Below, in pieces: positions 14,550-22,200 of a stretch of DNA of 37,117 nucleotides (the first letter of the stretch is position 1; every line of letters starts with the position of its first letter). Source of the DNA: Hydrogenophaga sp. (GTDB lineage Bacteria; Pseudomonadota; Gammaproteobacteria; Burkholderiales; Burkholderiaceae_C); contig NZ_JAHVAB010000030.1 in assembly GCF_019264445.1 (NCBI RefSeq), positions 1 through 37,117 of the forward strand, written 5' to 3'. Both the position numbers and the translations under genes were made by a program. Under the pieces are notes generated by a model that was not told the DNA's origin, did not search any database, and worked only from the letters and a program-made list of their open reading frames with translations.

Positions 14550-15424
14550 ACCCTCCACACCCACTCGCCCAGCGCCTTCAGCAACCCCGGGCCTTGCTGG
14601 CGCCCGGCGTGTACGACGCCCTGACCGCACTGGTGGCACAGCAGGCCGGGTTTGAAGCGGTGTACCTCTCGGGCGCCTCCATTGCGTACACGCGTCTGGG
14701 CCGCTCCGACATCGGGCTGACCACCGCCACCGAAGTGGCGCAGACCCTGGCCCACATCACCGACCGGGTGAACATCCCGGTCATCGTGGATGCCGACACA
14801 GGCTTTGGCAATGCGCTCAACACCCAGCGCACCGTGCGCGATTTCGAGCGCGCCGGTGCCGCGATGATCCAGATCGAAGACCAGACCTTTCCCAAGCGCT
14901 GCGGCCACCTGGACGGCAAAGGCGTGGTGCCGGTGGCCGAGATGCAGGGCAAGCTGCGCGCCGCACTCGATGCGCGGCACGATCCCCGCACACTGATCCT
15001 GGCGCGCACCGATGCGGTGGCGGTCGAGGGCCTGGACGCGGCCCTGGAGCGGGCCGAGGCGTATCTGGCGTGCGGGGTTGATGCCCTGTTCATCGAGGCC
15101 CTGCGTTCCGACGAGCAGATGAACCGCGCCTGCGCGCAGTTCGCGCAGCGCGTGCCGCTGCTGGCCAACATGGTCGAGGGCGGCAAGACACCGGTACAAA
15201 GCGCGGCCGAACTCAGCGAGCGCGGCTTCAGGATCGTGATCTTTCCGGGCGGCACCGCACGCGCGGTGCTGCACACCCTGCAGGGCTACTACGCCAGCCT
15301 GCACGCGCACCAGACCACGCGGCCCTGGCAAGACCGGATGCTTGACTTTGATAGCCTCAACGCGGTCATTGAAACCCCGCAGCTCTTGGCGCAGGGGCAG
15401 CGCTATGACGCTAGTGCGCGCTAA
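14546..15424 (+). CDS. Isocitrate lyase/PEP mutase-family C-C lyase (2,3-dimethylmalate/methylisocitrate lyase-like)
   Basis: A 292-residue TIM-barrel enzyme. The landmarks are YLSGAS (40-45), the metal-binding VDADTGFGN (81-89), QIEDQTFPKRCGH with catalytic Cys119, and VRIVIFP-type barrel strands late in the protein. The KRCGH motif marks lyases and not the phosphonate hydrolases or mutases of the family. The size matches methylisocitrate lyase, oxaloacetate decarboxylase and 2,3-dimethylmalate lyase. It would cleave the hydroxy-diacid made by the upstream hydratase into an oxoacid such as pyruvate plus a carboxylate. The ATG overlaps the flavoprotein stop after AGGAAG. It is the last gene of the operon, and its TAA overlaps the stop codon of the convergent monooxygenase gene. 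Confidence 0.88.
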   Translation: MNPPHPLAQRLQQPRALLAPGVYDALTALVAQQAGFEAVYLSGASIAYTRLGRSDIGLTTATEVAQTLAHITDRVNIPVIVDADTGFGNALNTQRTVRDFERAGAAMIQIEDQTFPKRCGHLDGKGVVPVAEMQGKLRAALDARHDPRTLILARTDAVAVEGLDAALERAEAYLACGVDALFIEALRSDEQMNRACAQFAQRVPLLANMVEGGKTPVQSAAELSERGFRIVIFPGGTARAVLHTLQGYYASLHAHQTTRPWQDRMLDFDSLNAVIETPQLLAQGQRYDASAR

Positions 15425-16653
15425 GGCGCCAACACAGCGTGGGCCATGGGAGACACCGCCGTCTCCCGCATGACGGCTTCGGTGGAGCGGTACCGCTCCG
15501 CCATGTCCCGCTCGTGTTCGGTGAGCAACTGTGCCTGCATGTAGGCACCGAGTGCCCGCGCGTGCCCGACGATGAATTCGCCAACGGTGCGGCGCTCTTG
15601 GCCATACGCTTGCAGCGCGTCGGGAACGCTCGACGTGGCCGACAACGCCCGCACCAAGGCCACCGCATCACCACCGGCCTTGGTCACGCCCATGCCGCAA
15701 TGCGGGCGGGCGACGAATGCCGCATCGCCCAACAGGGCCACGCGGCCAAAGGCCAGTTGTTGGCTCTCCAGGTCGAAGATGGGCTGGAAGAAGAGCGACT
15801 CGGTTTTCTCGACCACTTCGGCGAACTGCGGCGCCAGCACATCGTGAGCGGCCTGGCGCGCTTGCGCAAGAATCGATGGCCGAATCAAGGGCGGAGGAAT
15901 TCCGTCCGCCCACACTTTTCCGGTCGAATCGGTCACCATGTCCTTGAGGGTGGTGGATGCTTCGGCGGGGCGGTACCAGACAAAGTTGAAGCGGCGCGTG
16001 CCCGGCTTCACCGAGTTGTTTTTTCCTGCCACCGGGTAGGCAATCATCTGTTCTTGCGGGGGCAGGCCGAATGCGAAGTACGGGAACAGCTCCTTCAGGG
16101 TTCGCGGAGAAAGCGCGGCCTCCTCGACAAGCCCCCTCCAGGCGATGTAGCCCGCGTAGGTGGGCTTCGCCTGCGGGAGCAGGCTGCTGCGCACGGCCGA
16201 GCGAACGCCGTCCGCAGCCACCAGCAAGGCCGCAGAGGCTTGCGTTCCGTCTGAAAACGACACGGTGGCCGCGTGTTCATCCTGGGAGAACGAAACCAGC
16301 TGTTTGCCGTTGTGATACCGGTCTTCTGGAAACGCGGCTTTCAAGAGACTGTAGAGCCGACCCCAGGCCGTCAGGATCTGGGGCAAGGCCTGCTTGCGCT
16401 CCAGAGAGCCATCCAGGTTGAGCGTGACGCGCTCCTGCACGGAGATGCCGATGGTGTCATCGATGGCGACACCTGCCATCTCCAGCGCAGTCATGAGCTC
16501 CGGATGCGTCACGATGCCGGCACCACGTCCCTCCAGTGCTTCGGCCACGCGCTCGTACACGTGGACATCCCAGCCAGAGCGGTACAGCATGTTGGCGACA
16601 AGAAGCCCGCCCAATGACCCTCCGATCACGATGGCAGATTTCGAAGTTTGCAT
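15421..16653 (-). CDS. FAD-dependent monooxygenase, 2,6-dihydroxypyridine 3-hydroxylase-like
   Basis: A 410-residue group A flavin monooxygenase. GGSLGG at 11-16 binds the ADP part of FAD, with HVYER at 31-35. The middle DG motif is LLVAADGVRSAVR, and the C-terminal GD motif is VALLGDAAFVARPHCGMG. The sequence GAGIVTHPEL, YAGYIAWRGLV and the FNFVWYR block resemble the 2,6-dihydroxypyridine 3-hydroxylase of nicotine degraders more than the UbiH or salicylate hydroxylase branches. This suggests hydroxylation of a hydroxylated N-heterocycle or phenol with NAD(P)H and O2. The frame extends to 16680, but AGGAGA five bases upstream fixes the start at 16653. It follows the VOC gene by 23 bp. Confidence 0.85.
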   Translation of the reverse strand: MQTSKSAIVIGGSLGGLLVANMLYRSGWDVHVYERVAEALEGRGAGIVTHPELMTALEMAGVAIDDTIGISVQERVTLNLDGSLERKQALPQILTAWGRLYSLLKAAFPEDRYHNGKQLVSFSQDEHAATVSFSDGTQASAALLVAADGVRSAVRSSLLPQAKPTYAGYIAWRGLVEEAALSPRTLKELFPYFAFGLPPQEQMIAYPVAGKNNSVKPGTRRFNFVWYRPAEASTTLKDMVTDSTGKVWADGIPPPLIRPSILAQARQAAHDVLAPQFAEVVEKTESLFFQPIFDLESQQLAFGRVALLGDAAFVARPHCGMGVTKAGGDAVALVRALSATSSVPDALQAYGQERRTVGEFIVGHARALGAYMQAQLLTEHERDMAERYRSTEAVMRETAVSPMAHAVLAP

Positions 16654-16676
16654 GGTTGTCTCCTGGTGGAATCGAT

Positions 16677-17153
16677 TCAATGGGCGCCGCCGGCGCGGTC
16701 TTCTTCTGCAGCGGCCGCTGCAGGGGCCTCGCTGGCGGGGAAGTTGATTTCTACGGTCAAGCCCGAAGGCTCATCAACGAACACTTGATGCAGCCCCAGG
16801 CTGGGGACCGTGCGCTCGCGATACGTCAGCCCGGCCGCTTTCAGCCGTCGGTGCATGTCGGGCAAGTCGGTAGCCAGGAAGGCCACGTGATCGACAGCAC
16901 CGCTCCCATGAAGGGAGTCGGCGGGCTTGTCTCCGAGGTAGTCCACCAGGCCCGCTGGATCGTCTGGATCCACGCCAATGATGTGCACCACACCGTAGTC
17001 GGCTTCGTCTCCACCCTGATAGAGCCAGATACCCGGGAAGGCAAAGGGCGGGCGAAATCCCTCCCTGAAGCCCATCACATCAACATAGAAACGTTTGGTG
17101 GCCTCCATGTCCGTGGTGCGGATCGAAAAATGAGCCAGCTTGCTGATCGCCAT
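16677..17153 (-). CDS. VOC (glyoxalase/dioxygenase) family protein
   Basis: A 158-residue protein with two beta-alpha-beta-beta-beta modules of the vicinal oxygen chelate fold. Likely metal ligands are His8 (KLAHFSIR), the His in VDHVAF and the Glu in LTVEINFP. The block FRPPFAFPGIWLYQGG is typical of a group of small VOC proteins found in catabolic clusters. The last 20 residues are an Ala/Glu-rich tail with no fold. Such proteins are isomerases, lyases or extradiol dioxygenases; the pairing with a ring hydroxylase suggests a role on its product, but ring cleavage is not proven. It is first in a two-gene operon, with a TTATC-N4-GATAA site 21 bp upstream of its start. Confidence 0.82.
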   Translation of the reverse strand: MAISKLAHFSIRTTDMEATKRFYVDVMGFREGFRPPFAFPGIWLYQGGDEADYGVVHIIGVDPDDPAGLVDYLGDKPADSLHGSGAVDHVAFLATDLPDMHRRLKAAGLTYRERTVPSLGLHQVFVDEPSGLTVEINFPASEAPAAAAAEEDRAGGAH

Positions 17154-17173
17154 GTGTTCGTCTCGTCTTTAAG

Positions 17174-17187
17174 TTATCAATAGATAA
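17174..17187. promoter_or_regulatory. TTATC-N4-GATAA palindrome A (candidate TetR operator)
   Basis: TTATC (17174-17178), AATA, GATAA (17183-17187) is a perfect inverted repeat in the intergenic region between the VOC-monooxygenase operon and the TetR gene. It lies 21 bp upstream of the VOC start. The same motif is found exactly at 32562 and 32705 and with one mismatch at 17341. It probably controls the minus-strand pair. Confidence 0.6.
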
Positions 17188-17274
17188 ATAGTAGCCGAAG
17201 TCGGTCACCTCATGCAAGAGGCCAGGCATCTCCCTTGAATGGCCAGCAGTCGCGGGAGCATCGACCCAAAAGCA

Positions 17275-17290
17275 CCCGGCAAGCGCCGGG
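17275..17290. repeat. Perfect 6-bp hairpin in the VOC/TetR intergenic region
   Basis: CCCGGC (17275-17280) and GCCGGG (17285-17290) pair around an AAGC tetraloop. It is followed by ATTTGACG on the plus strand with no T-run. No gene ends here, so a terminator role is uncertain. Confidence 0.35.
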
Positions 17291-17340
17291 ATTTGACGCC
17301 GTTTTGATCGCCCGAAGGCCGCCAGAAGCTCACTTTCAAG

Positions 17341-17354
17341 TAATCGTCCGATAA
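17341..17354. promoter_or_regulatory. TAATC-N4-GATAA, imperfect palindrome B (candidate TetR operator)
   Basis: TAATC, GTCC, GATAA differs by one base from the motif of the other three sites. Flanked as AG-site-CT it also matches the extended consensus AGTTATCNNNNGATAACT. It lies 131 bp upstream of the TetR start and 167 bp from site A. A lone GATAA half-site follows at 17445-17449. It is probably used for autoregulation. Confidence 0.45.
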
Positions 17355-17485
17355 CTATCCTGAGTTCATCAAGATCGGAATCATCAAAAGGTCGGGGTGT
17401 TTCCGGGTGGCGATCCGAGCGCCCTGAACCAAAGATGAGCAAGTGATAATTAATCTATGCACTCTTTTCATGCTCAAAGGCTTCC

Positions 17486-18190
17486 ATGACCGAGAAACGT
17501 GGCACCCGATCCGTCGCTGCGAAGGCGACTGCAGCGGTCCCCGGCGAGCGCGCTGTCACGCGCCGGCGCCTGGCCCCGGAAGACCGCGAACACGAAATCG
17601 TGCAGCGCGCGGTGGCCTTCTTTGCCAGCAACGGCTTCTCGGCAAGCACCCGCGATCTCGCCAAAGAGCTCGACATCACGCAGCCCTTGCTCTATCGGTA
17701 CTTCCCCAACAAGGAAGCACTGATTGATCGGGTGTATGAAGAGGTCTTTGTCCGCCGCTGGAATCCGGAATGGGAAGAGTGGCTGGCCGATCGCTCGCTG
17801 ACCCTGAAAGAGCGCCTGTGCCGCTACTTGAAGGACTACGGCCGCTTTGTGCTGCGCAGCGAGTGGGTGCGGATCTTCATTTATGCGGGTCTCAGCCGTG
17901 GAGGCATCAACCAGAAGTACCTGGCCCGGCTGCGGGAGCGGCACTTCATGGTGATTGCGAGCGAACTGCGCCGCGAATACGGCATTCCTGAACCACGCGA
18001 CGAGCTGGAGCTTGAGGACGAGCTTGATCTCGTCTGGGCCATGCACTCCAGCGTGTTCTACATCGGCGTGCGCAAATGGATTTACGAACTGCCCACGCCG
18101 AAGAGTCTGGACCGCGTCATTGACTTGCGCGTGGAGGCGTTTTTGCGCGGCGTGCCCGCGGTGCTGTCTGAACAACGGCGAGCGCGTTAG
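17486..18190 (+). CDS. TetR/AcrR-family transcriptional regulator
   Basis: A 234-residue regulator. After a basic 33-residue leader, the TetR N-terminal domain reads EHEIVQRAVAFFASNGFSASTRDLAKELDITQPLLYRYFPNKEALI, with the helix-turn-helix at about 55-76. The C-terminal ligand domain has no recognisable subtype and the effector is unknown. The ATG at 17486 follows AAAGG at five bases. The gene is divergent from the VOC-monooxygenase pair, and the shared 332-bp region holds two TTATC-N4-GATAA-type palindromes. The same palindrome occurs before the aldehyde dehydrogenase operon 15 kb away. It is therefore the best candidate to regulate both sets, as a repressor by family analogy. Confidence 0.87.
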   Translation: MTEKRGTRSVAAKATAAVPGERAVTRRRLAPEDREHEIVQRAVAFFASNGFSASTRDLAKELDITQPLLYRYFPNKEALIDRVYEEVFVRRWNPEWEEWLADRSLTLKERLCRYLKDYGRFVLRSEWVRIFIYAGLSRGGINQKYLARLRERHFMVIASELRREYGIPEPRDELELEDELDLVWAMHSSVFYIGVRKWIYELPTPKSLDRVIDLRVEAFLRGVPAVLSEQRRAR

Positions 18191-18208
18191 GGTCGCGCCC
18201 GCTCGCGC

Positions 18209-19519
18209 TCACGCAGCACCGATCAGCCGCTGACGCGCCTCCCCTGCAAGGCGGCGCGCTCGCTGCGCGTCAAAGCCTTCGACGCGCCCGCCTCTCACGC
18301 GAACCACCCCGTCGACCAGCACCGTGTCGATGTCGCGCGCACTGGCCTGCAACAGCACATAAGCGCATGGGTCGCCCACCGCGCCACCAAAGGCGTCCTT
18401 GCGCACCAGCACGATGTCTGCCCGTTTGCCGACGGTGATCGAGCCGATGCGGTCTTGCATCCCCAGCGCAGTGGCGGCTTCGATGGTGGCACTGCGGATC
18501 AAGTCGCGAGGCCGCAGCAGTGGCATGCCGAAGGCAGGCGTCGGCCGGCGCGTGTGTACCGGTGCGCGCTCACGGGCAACCGCACCGTCGATATAGCCTT
18601 GCACATGGAACAGGTAGCGAAGCTGCTGGAGGGTGTCCGAACCCACGTGGCAAGGCACGTCGCAACCGTACACCACGGGCACGCCCAACAACCGCGCTCG
18701 CCTCACCACGTCCGCCGGTGTGCCTTGCACGTCGGCCGAGGGAGTGAAGCACAGCGGCATCCTGACCTCGGCCATTGCCTGAAGCTCGGCGTCGGTCAAC
18801 AGGTTGCCGTGGATCGCCAGCAGGTCTGGCCCCAACAGGCCATCGAGCAGCAGCTGGTGAATGTCGTTTCTGGCGTTGATGTGAATGCAGCTCATCGCAA
18901 CGTGGTCACGCGCGAAAGCCAGTTGCTCGGACAGGCCGCCAGCGCCGACCGATTCGACACCGAAATGGACGCTCGTCATGCCCGACGCTTCGTGAAAGCG
19001 CCGGTAGATGTGCTCGGCGTCGGAAAAGCGTGCGCGCTGGCTGGCGAAGCCGTCAGGTGACTCGTTCATGAACGAGTAGGTGAAGACATGTCGGATGCCC
19101 GATTCCCTCAACCCGGCAATGGCCGCTTCGGCGTAGCCCGGCCCGGCGATGTTGTGGCAATAGTCCACCACGGTTGTGGTGCCACACGACAGGAGCTCCG
19201 AGCCGCCGATCCATCCACCCAGGTGGTTTTCCTCCGCTTGAAAGTGCCGCCGCAGCGGCAACAGTTCACCAAAGTACCGCCCGCCCCAGAGATCGGGCAC
19301 CCAGTTGCGCAGCACGGTCTGCCACAGACAGGTGTGTGCGTCGATAATGCCGGGCAGCGCGATGCAACCCGATGCATCCACCAGCTCTGCATCGGTGGCT
19401 GGCAGTTCAGGGCCCACCGCGGCGATCGCGCCGTCCTCCACCAGGATGTCTGCGACGGGCCAATCGCCCGCTGCATCCATCGTCACCACTTCTGCCTGTC
19501 GCAGCAACAAACGGCTCAT
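18209..19519 (-). CDS. Amidohydrolase of the cytosine deaminase/TrzA-AtzB group with altered metal motif
   Basis: A 436-residue TIM-barrel amidohydrolase. The composite beta-sandwich start VTMDAAGDWPVADILVEDGAIAAVG and the end VGKRADIVLVRKDAF are typical of deaminases and chlorohydrolases. The remaining metal and catalytic residues are visible: His213 (IHINA), His237 (AIHGNL), Asp287 (YGCDVPC) and His122 (VVDYCHN). The first metal motif, normally HxH, reads His62-Thr-Cys64 (PGIIDAHTCLWQ). Either Cys64 serves as ligand or metal binding is changed. It ends the Dpp-type operon; its start overlaps the stop of the second ATPase gene. A deaminase or amide hydrolase acting on the imported compound is plausible. 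The stop is 18 bp from the convergent TetR stop. Confidence 0.85.
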   Translation of the reverse strand: MSRLLLRQAEVVTMDAAGDWPVADILVEDGAIAAVGPELPATDAELVDASGCIALPGIIDAHTCLWQTVLRNWVPDLWGGRYFGELLPLRRHFQAEENHLGGWIGGSELLSCGTTTVVDYCHNIAGPGYAEAAIAGLRESGIRHVFTYSFMNESPDGFASQRARFSDAEHIYRRFHEASGMTSVHFGVESVGAGGLSEQLAFARDHVAMSCIHINARNDIHQLLLDGLLGPDLLAIHGNLLTDAELQAMAEVRMPLCFTPSADVQGTPADVVRRARLLGVPVVYGCDVPCHVGSDTLQQLRYLFHVQGYIDGAVARERAPVHTRRPTPAFGMPLLRPRDLIRSATIEAATALGMQDRIGSITVGKRADIVLVRKDAFGGAVGDPCAYVLLQASARDIDTVLVDGVVRVRGGRVEGFDAQRARRLAGEARQRLIGAA

Positions 19520-20358
19520 GCCAAAGCGCCGGCAATTTGCTGCCTCGCCCTCACCGGATCGGCAACCGGGCTGCTGGCGAGCAACATCTTCGTGTAGGCG
19601 TGTGCGGGCGACGAGAACAGCGTCTCACTGTCGGCGAGCTCCACCATGTGTCCCTTGTGCATCACGCCCACGCGGTCGGCGATCTGGCGTACCACGGCAA
19701 GGTCGTGAGCGATGAAAACGTAGGTCAGGCGGAATTCGGCCTGCAGGTCCATCATCAGGTTGATCACCTGTGCCTGCACCGACACGTCCAGCGCCGACAC
19801 CGGTTCGTCGGCCACGATCAGATCGGGTTGCACGGCGAGCGCCCTCGCAATCCCGATGCGCTGGCGCTGGCCCCCTGAGAACTCGCGAGGAAACAGATCC
19901 AGGCTGCGGGAGGCCAGACCGCACGCATCGAGCAGGCGGCGCGCGCGGTCTTCTGCGGCTTGTCCCTGCGCGACGCCGAAGTTGCGCATGGGTTCGAGCA
20001 ACGCATCCCGAACCGTCATGCGGGGATTGAGTGAAGCGTAGGGGTCCTGAAACACCATCTGCATGCGGCGCCACACCTCGCGTTTGCGGGCGCCCTGGCC
20101 GGCATGAACGTCGTCGCCGTCCAGCAGAACCTGCCCGCGGGTCGGGGTCAGCAAGCCTGCGATCATCCTTCCCAGTGTGGATTTGCCGGAACCGGATTCG
20201 CCCACGATGCCAAGCGTTTCGCCGCGCCAGACGGCAAGGCTCACGTCGTCGACGGCGCGAAAGGGCGCAGACACTCCCCAGCCTCGGCCCGCAAAATCGC
20301 GCCCGACATGGCGGACGTGCAGCAAGGGTGGGGTGTCCCTGTCAATGGGCAGCGGCAT
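19516..20358 (-). CDS. Dpp/Opp-type ABC transporter ATP-binding protein (DppF-like)
   Basis: A 280-residue ATPase. Walker A is GESGSGKS (53-60), the Q-loop is [18 protein letters not shown], the signature is [16 protein letters not shown], Walker B is [12 protein letters not shown] and the H-loop is FIAHDLAVV. The [22 protein letters not shown] opening is typical of the second ATPase of dipeptide and oligopeptide importers. The open frame extends far upstream, but AGGAGA five bases before the ATG at 20358 decides the start. That gives a 17-bp overlap with the end of the DppD-like gene. The C-terminus is shorter than many DppF proteins, lacking a Cys-rich tail. Confidence 0.9.
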   Translation of the reverse strand: MPLPIDRDTPPLLHVRHVGRDFAGRGWGVSAPFRAVDDVSLAVWRGETLGIVGESGSGKSTLGRMIAGLLTPTRGQVLLDGDDVHAGQGARKREVWRRMQMVFQDPYASLNPRMTVRDALLEPMRNFGVAQGQAAEDRARRLLDACGLASRSLDLFPREFSGGQRQRIGIARALAVQPDLIVADEPVSALDVSVQAQVINLMMDLQAEFRLTYVFIAHDLAVVRQIADRVGVMHKGHMVELADSETLFSSPAHAYTKMLLASSPVADPVRARQQIAGALA

Positions 20359-21352
20359 GGGCCTTCTCCTGGAGTTGGGGCCGGACCCAGCAGGCGACGC
20401 TGTGGAGATCGCCCGCTTCGACCCGGCTGGGCTCGTGCGCACGGCACTGGTCGACGGCATGGCTGCACCGCGGCGCAAACCTGCAGCCCGGCGCTGGCGC
20501 CGCCGGGTCGGGTGCCTGGCCGGGAATGGCGGCGAGCCGCTGCCCCTTGGGTGAATCCAGTCGGGGCACGGCATTGAGCAGCGCCCAGGTGTAAGGATGC
20601 TTGGGCGCGGAAAAGATCGCATCCACCGGCCCCTCTTCCACAATCCGCCCGGAGTACATCACCGCCACGCGATCACACAGGCTGGCAACGACCCCCATGT
20701 TGTGCGTAATGAAGAGCACTGCCGTCCCGGACTCTTTGTTCAGCGCCTTCAGGAGTCGGAGGATCTGCAGCTGCACGGTGACATCGAGTGCCGTCGTCGG
20801 CTCGTCGGCGATCAGCAGTCTGGGAGCATTCGCGATCCCCATGGCGATCATCGCTCGCTGGCGCATGCCGCCAGAGAATTCGTGCGGGTACTGCCGAGCG
20901 CGCTCCTGTGAGCTTGCAATGCCGACCCTGGACAGAAGTTCGTGCGCTTTGGCCCAGGCAGTCTGACGGGTCACCGGTTGATGCAACTCCACGGCTTCGG
21001 ACAACTGCGCGCCCACGCGCAGCACCGGGTTGAGCGACGTCATCGGATCCTGGAACACCATGGACAGTTCGCCCCCGCGCAGCCTGCGCATGGCATCCGC
21101 ATCGAGGGCCAACAAGTCCTGCGCGCCCAGGCGAATGCGACCACGCGTGACCCGTGCCGCGGCAGGAAGCAGCCGCATGACCGACTTCGCCAGCAAGGAT
21201 TTGCCGGAGCCGGATTCGCCGACTACGCCCACGATCTCGCCCGCGCGGATCTGGAGCGATACGCCCTGCAACGCAGAGAAAGTGCGCCCACCGGGCGCGC
21301 CGATGTCAACGTGGAGGTCGTCCACATCCAGAACGGTTTTCAAATCGATCAT
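20342..21352 (-). CDS. Dpp/Opp-type ABC transporter ATP-binding protein (DppD-like)
   Basis: A 336-residue ATPase. Walker A is GESGSGKS (45-52), the Q-loop [18 protein letters not shown], signature [17 protein letters not shown], Walker [13 protein letters not shown], and H-loop FITHNMGVV. The C-terminal oligo-HPY domain follows, with [15 protein letters not shown] and the Cys-rich [15 protein letters not shown] and SVACW, which in DppD homologues coordinates a Fe-S cluster. The start ATG at 21352 overlaps the permease stop, and the longer upstream frame is antisense noise over the permease gene. It works with the DppF-like partner as a heterodimer. Confidence 0.92.
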   Translation of the reverse strand: MIDLKTVLDVDDLHVDIGAPGGRTFSALQGVSLQIRAGEIVGVVGESGSGKSLLAKSVMRLLPAAARVTRGRIRLGAQDLLALDADAMRRLRGGELSMVFQDPMTSLNPVLRVGAQLSEAVELHQPVTRQTAWAKAHELLSRVGIASSQERARQYPHEFSGGMRQRAMIAMGIANAPRLLIADEPTTALDVTVQLQILRLLKALNKESGTAVLFITHNMGVVASLCDRVAVMYSGRIVEEGPVDAIFSAPKHPYTWALLNAVPRLDSPKGQRLAAIPGQAPDPAAPAPGCRFAPRCSHAVDQCRAHEPSRVEAGDLHSVACWVRPQLQEKAHAAAH

Positions 21353-22200
21353 GAGGTGCTTGCGGTGTCGCCGTGCGCTGCGCGGATCCCGTCGCCCAGC
21401 AGGTTGAGGCCAAGGATGGTGAGGGAGAGCGCCAACCCGGGAAAGGTCGAAATCCACCATCCATCGCGAATGAACAACTGGCCTTGCTGCAGCAGCAACC
21501 CCCAACTCGGGTGCGCCACATCGCCCAGCCCCAGGAAGCTGATGAAGGACTCCAGCAGAATGGCGGAGCCGGCTTGCAGAGAGGCGCTCACGGCAATGAT
21601 GGGCGCCACGTTGGGCAGGATGTGGCGACCGATCACGCGCAGGGTGGACGCGCCACCCATGATCGCAGCCAGCACGAACTCTTCCTTGCGCAGAACGAGG
21701 ACCTGGGCGCGCACCACGCGCGCGGTGGCTGGCCAGCTCAGCAGTCCCAGCACCAGGATGATCTTCCAGATACCCGATCCCACCAGGGCCACCACGATCA
21801 GCGCCAGGAAGAAGCGGGGGATGATCTGGAACGCTTCGGTGATGCGCATGACGACGGCATCGAAGGCACCGCCCACATAGCCGCAGGCTGCGCCTACGGC
21901 CACGCCGATCAGGACAGCGATCGATGCGCTGAAGGCACCCACCATCAGCGAGATCTGTCCACCGTGGGCCACCCGCGCGAGCACATCGCGGCCCAAGTCG
22001 TCGGTGCCCAGCCAGTGGGTCGCGCTGGGTGGCTCGCGCAGGGATTCGCTCATGGTCGATGGCGACTGTTGCAGCGTCCAAGCGACCACCGTGCACAGCA
22101 CCACGGCCGCCACGAGAAACAGCAGGCCGATGCGGCCCGATGGGTTGAGCGCGCGCCAGACCGGCCATGGCTTTGCCTGGGAAGGGTTCATGGCGCTCAT
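21349..22200 (-). CDS. Dpp/Opp-type ABC transporter permease (DppC-like)
   Basis: A 283-residue inner-membrane permease. After a short cytoplasmic N-terminus the first helix is IGLLFLVAAVVLCTVVAW. The periplasmic segment PPSATHWLGTDDLGRDVLARVAHGG is the DppC signature. The EAA loop lies in the RVVRAQVLVLRKEEFVLAA to GRHILPN region. The C-terminal LSLTILGLNLLGDGIR is also typical. The ATG at 22200 overlaps the DppB-like stop (ATGA); a second in-frame ATG at 22191 is less favoured. It pairs with the DppB-like subunit. Confidence 0.9.
   Translation of the reverse strand: MSAMNPSQAKPWPVWRALNPSGRIGLLFLVAAVVLCTVVAWTLQQSPSTMSESLREPPSATHWLGTDDLGRDVLARVAHGGQISLMVGAFSASIAVLIGVAVGAACGYVGGAFDAVVMRITEAFQIIPRFFLALIVVALVGSGIWKIILVLGLLSWPATARVVRAQVLVLRKEEFVLAAIMGGASTLRVIGRHILPNVAPIIAVSASLQAGSAILLESFISFLGLGDVAHPSWGLLLQQGQLFIRDGWWISTFPGLALSLTILGLNLLGDGIRAAHGDTASTS

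Noticed and set aside
14546..15424. Phosphonate-metabolism enzyme (PEP mutase or phosphonopyruvate hydrolase)
   Set aside because: The KRCGH motif with Cys119 marks the lyase branch, and no phosphonate genes are nearby.
17275..17290. Intrinsic terminator at the CCCGGC-AAGC-GCCGGG hairpin
   Set aside because: No gene ends there and no T-run follows on either strand; it is kept only as a hairpin.
17080..17442. Minus-strand open frame of 120 codons between the VOC and TetR genes
   Set aside because: It overlaps the VOC gene and both candidate operators, has no recognisable domain and is better explained as a chance frame in the promoter region.
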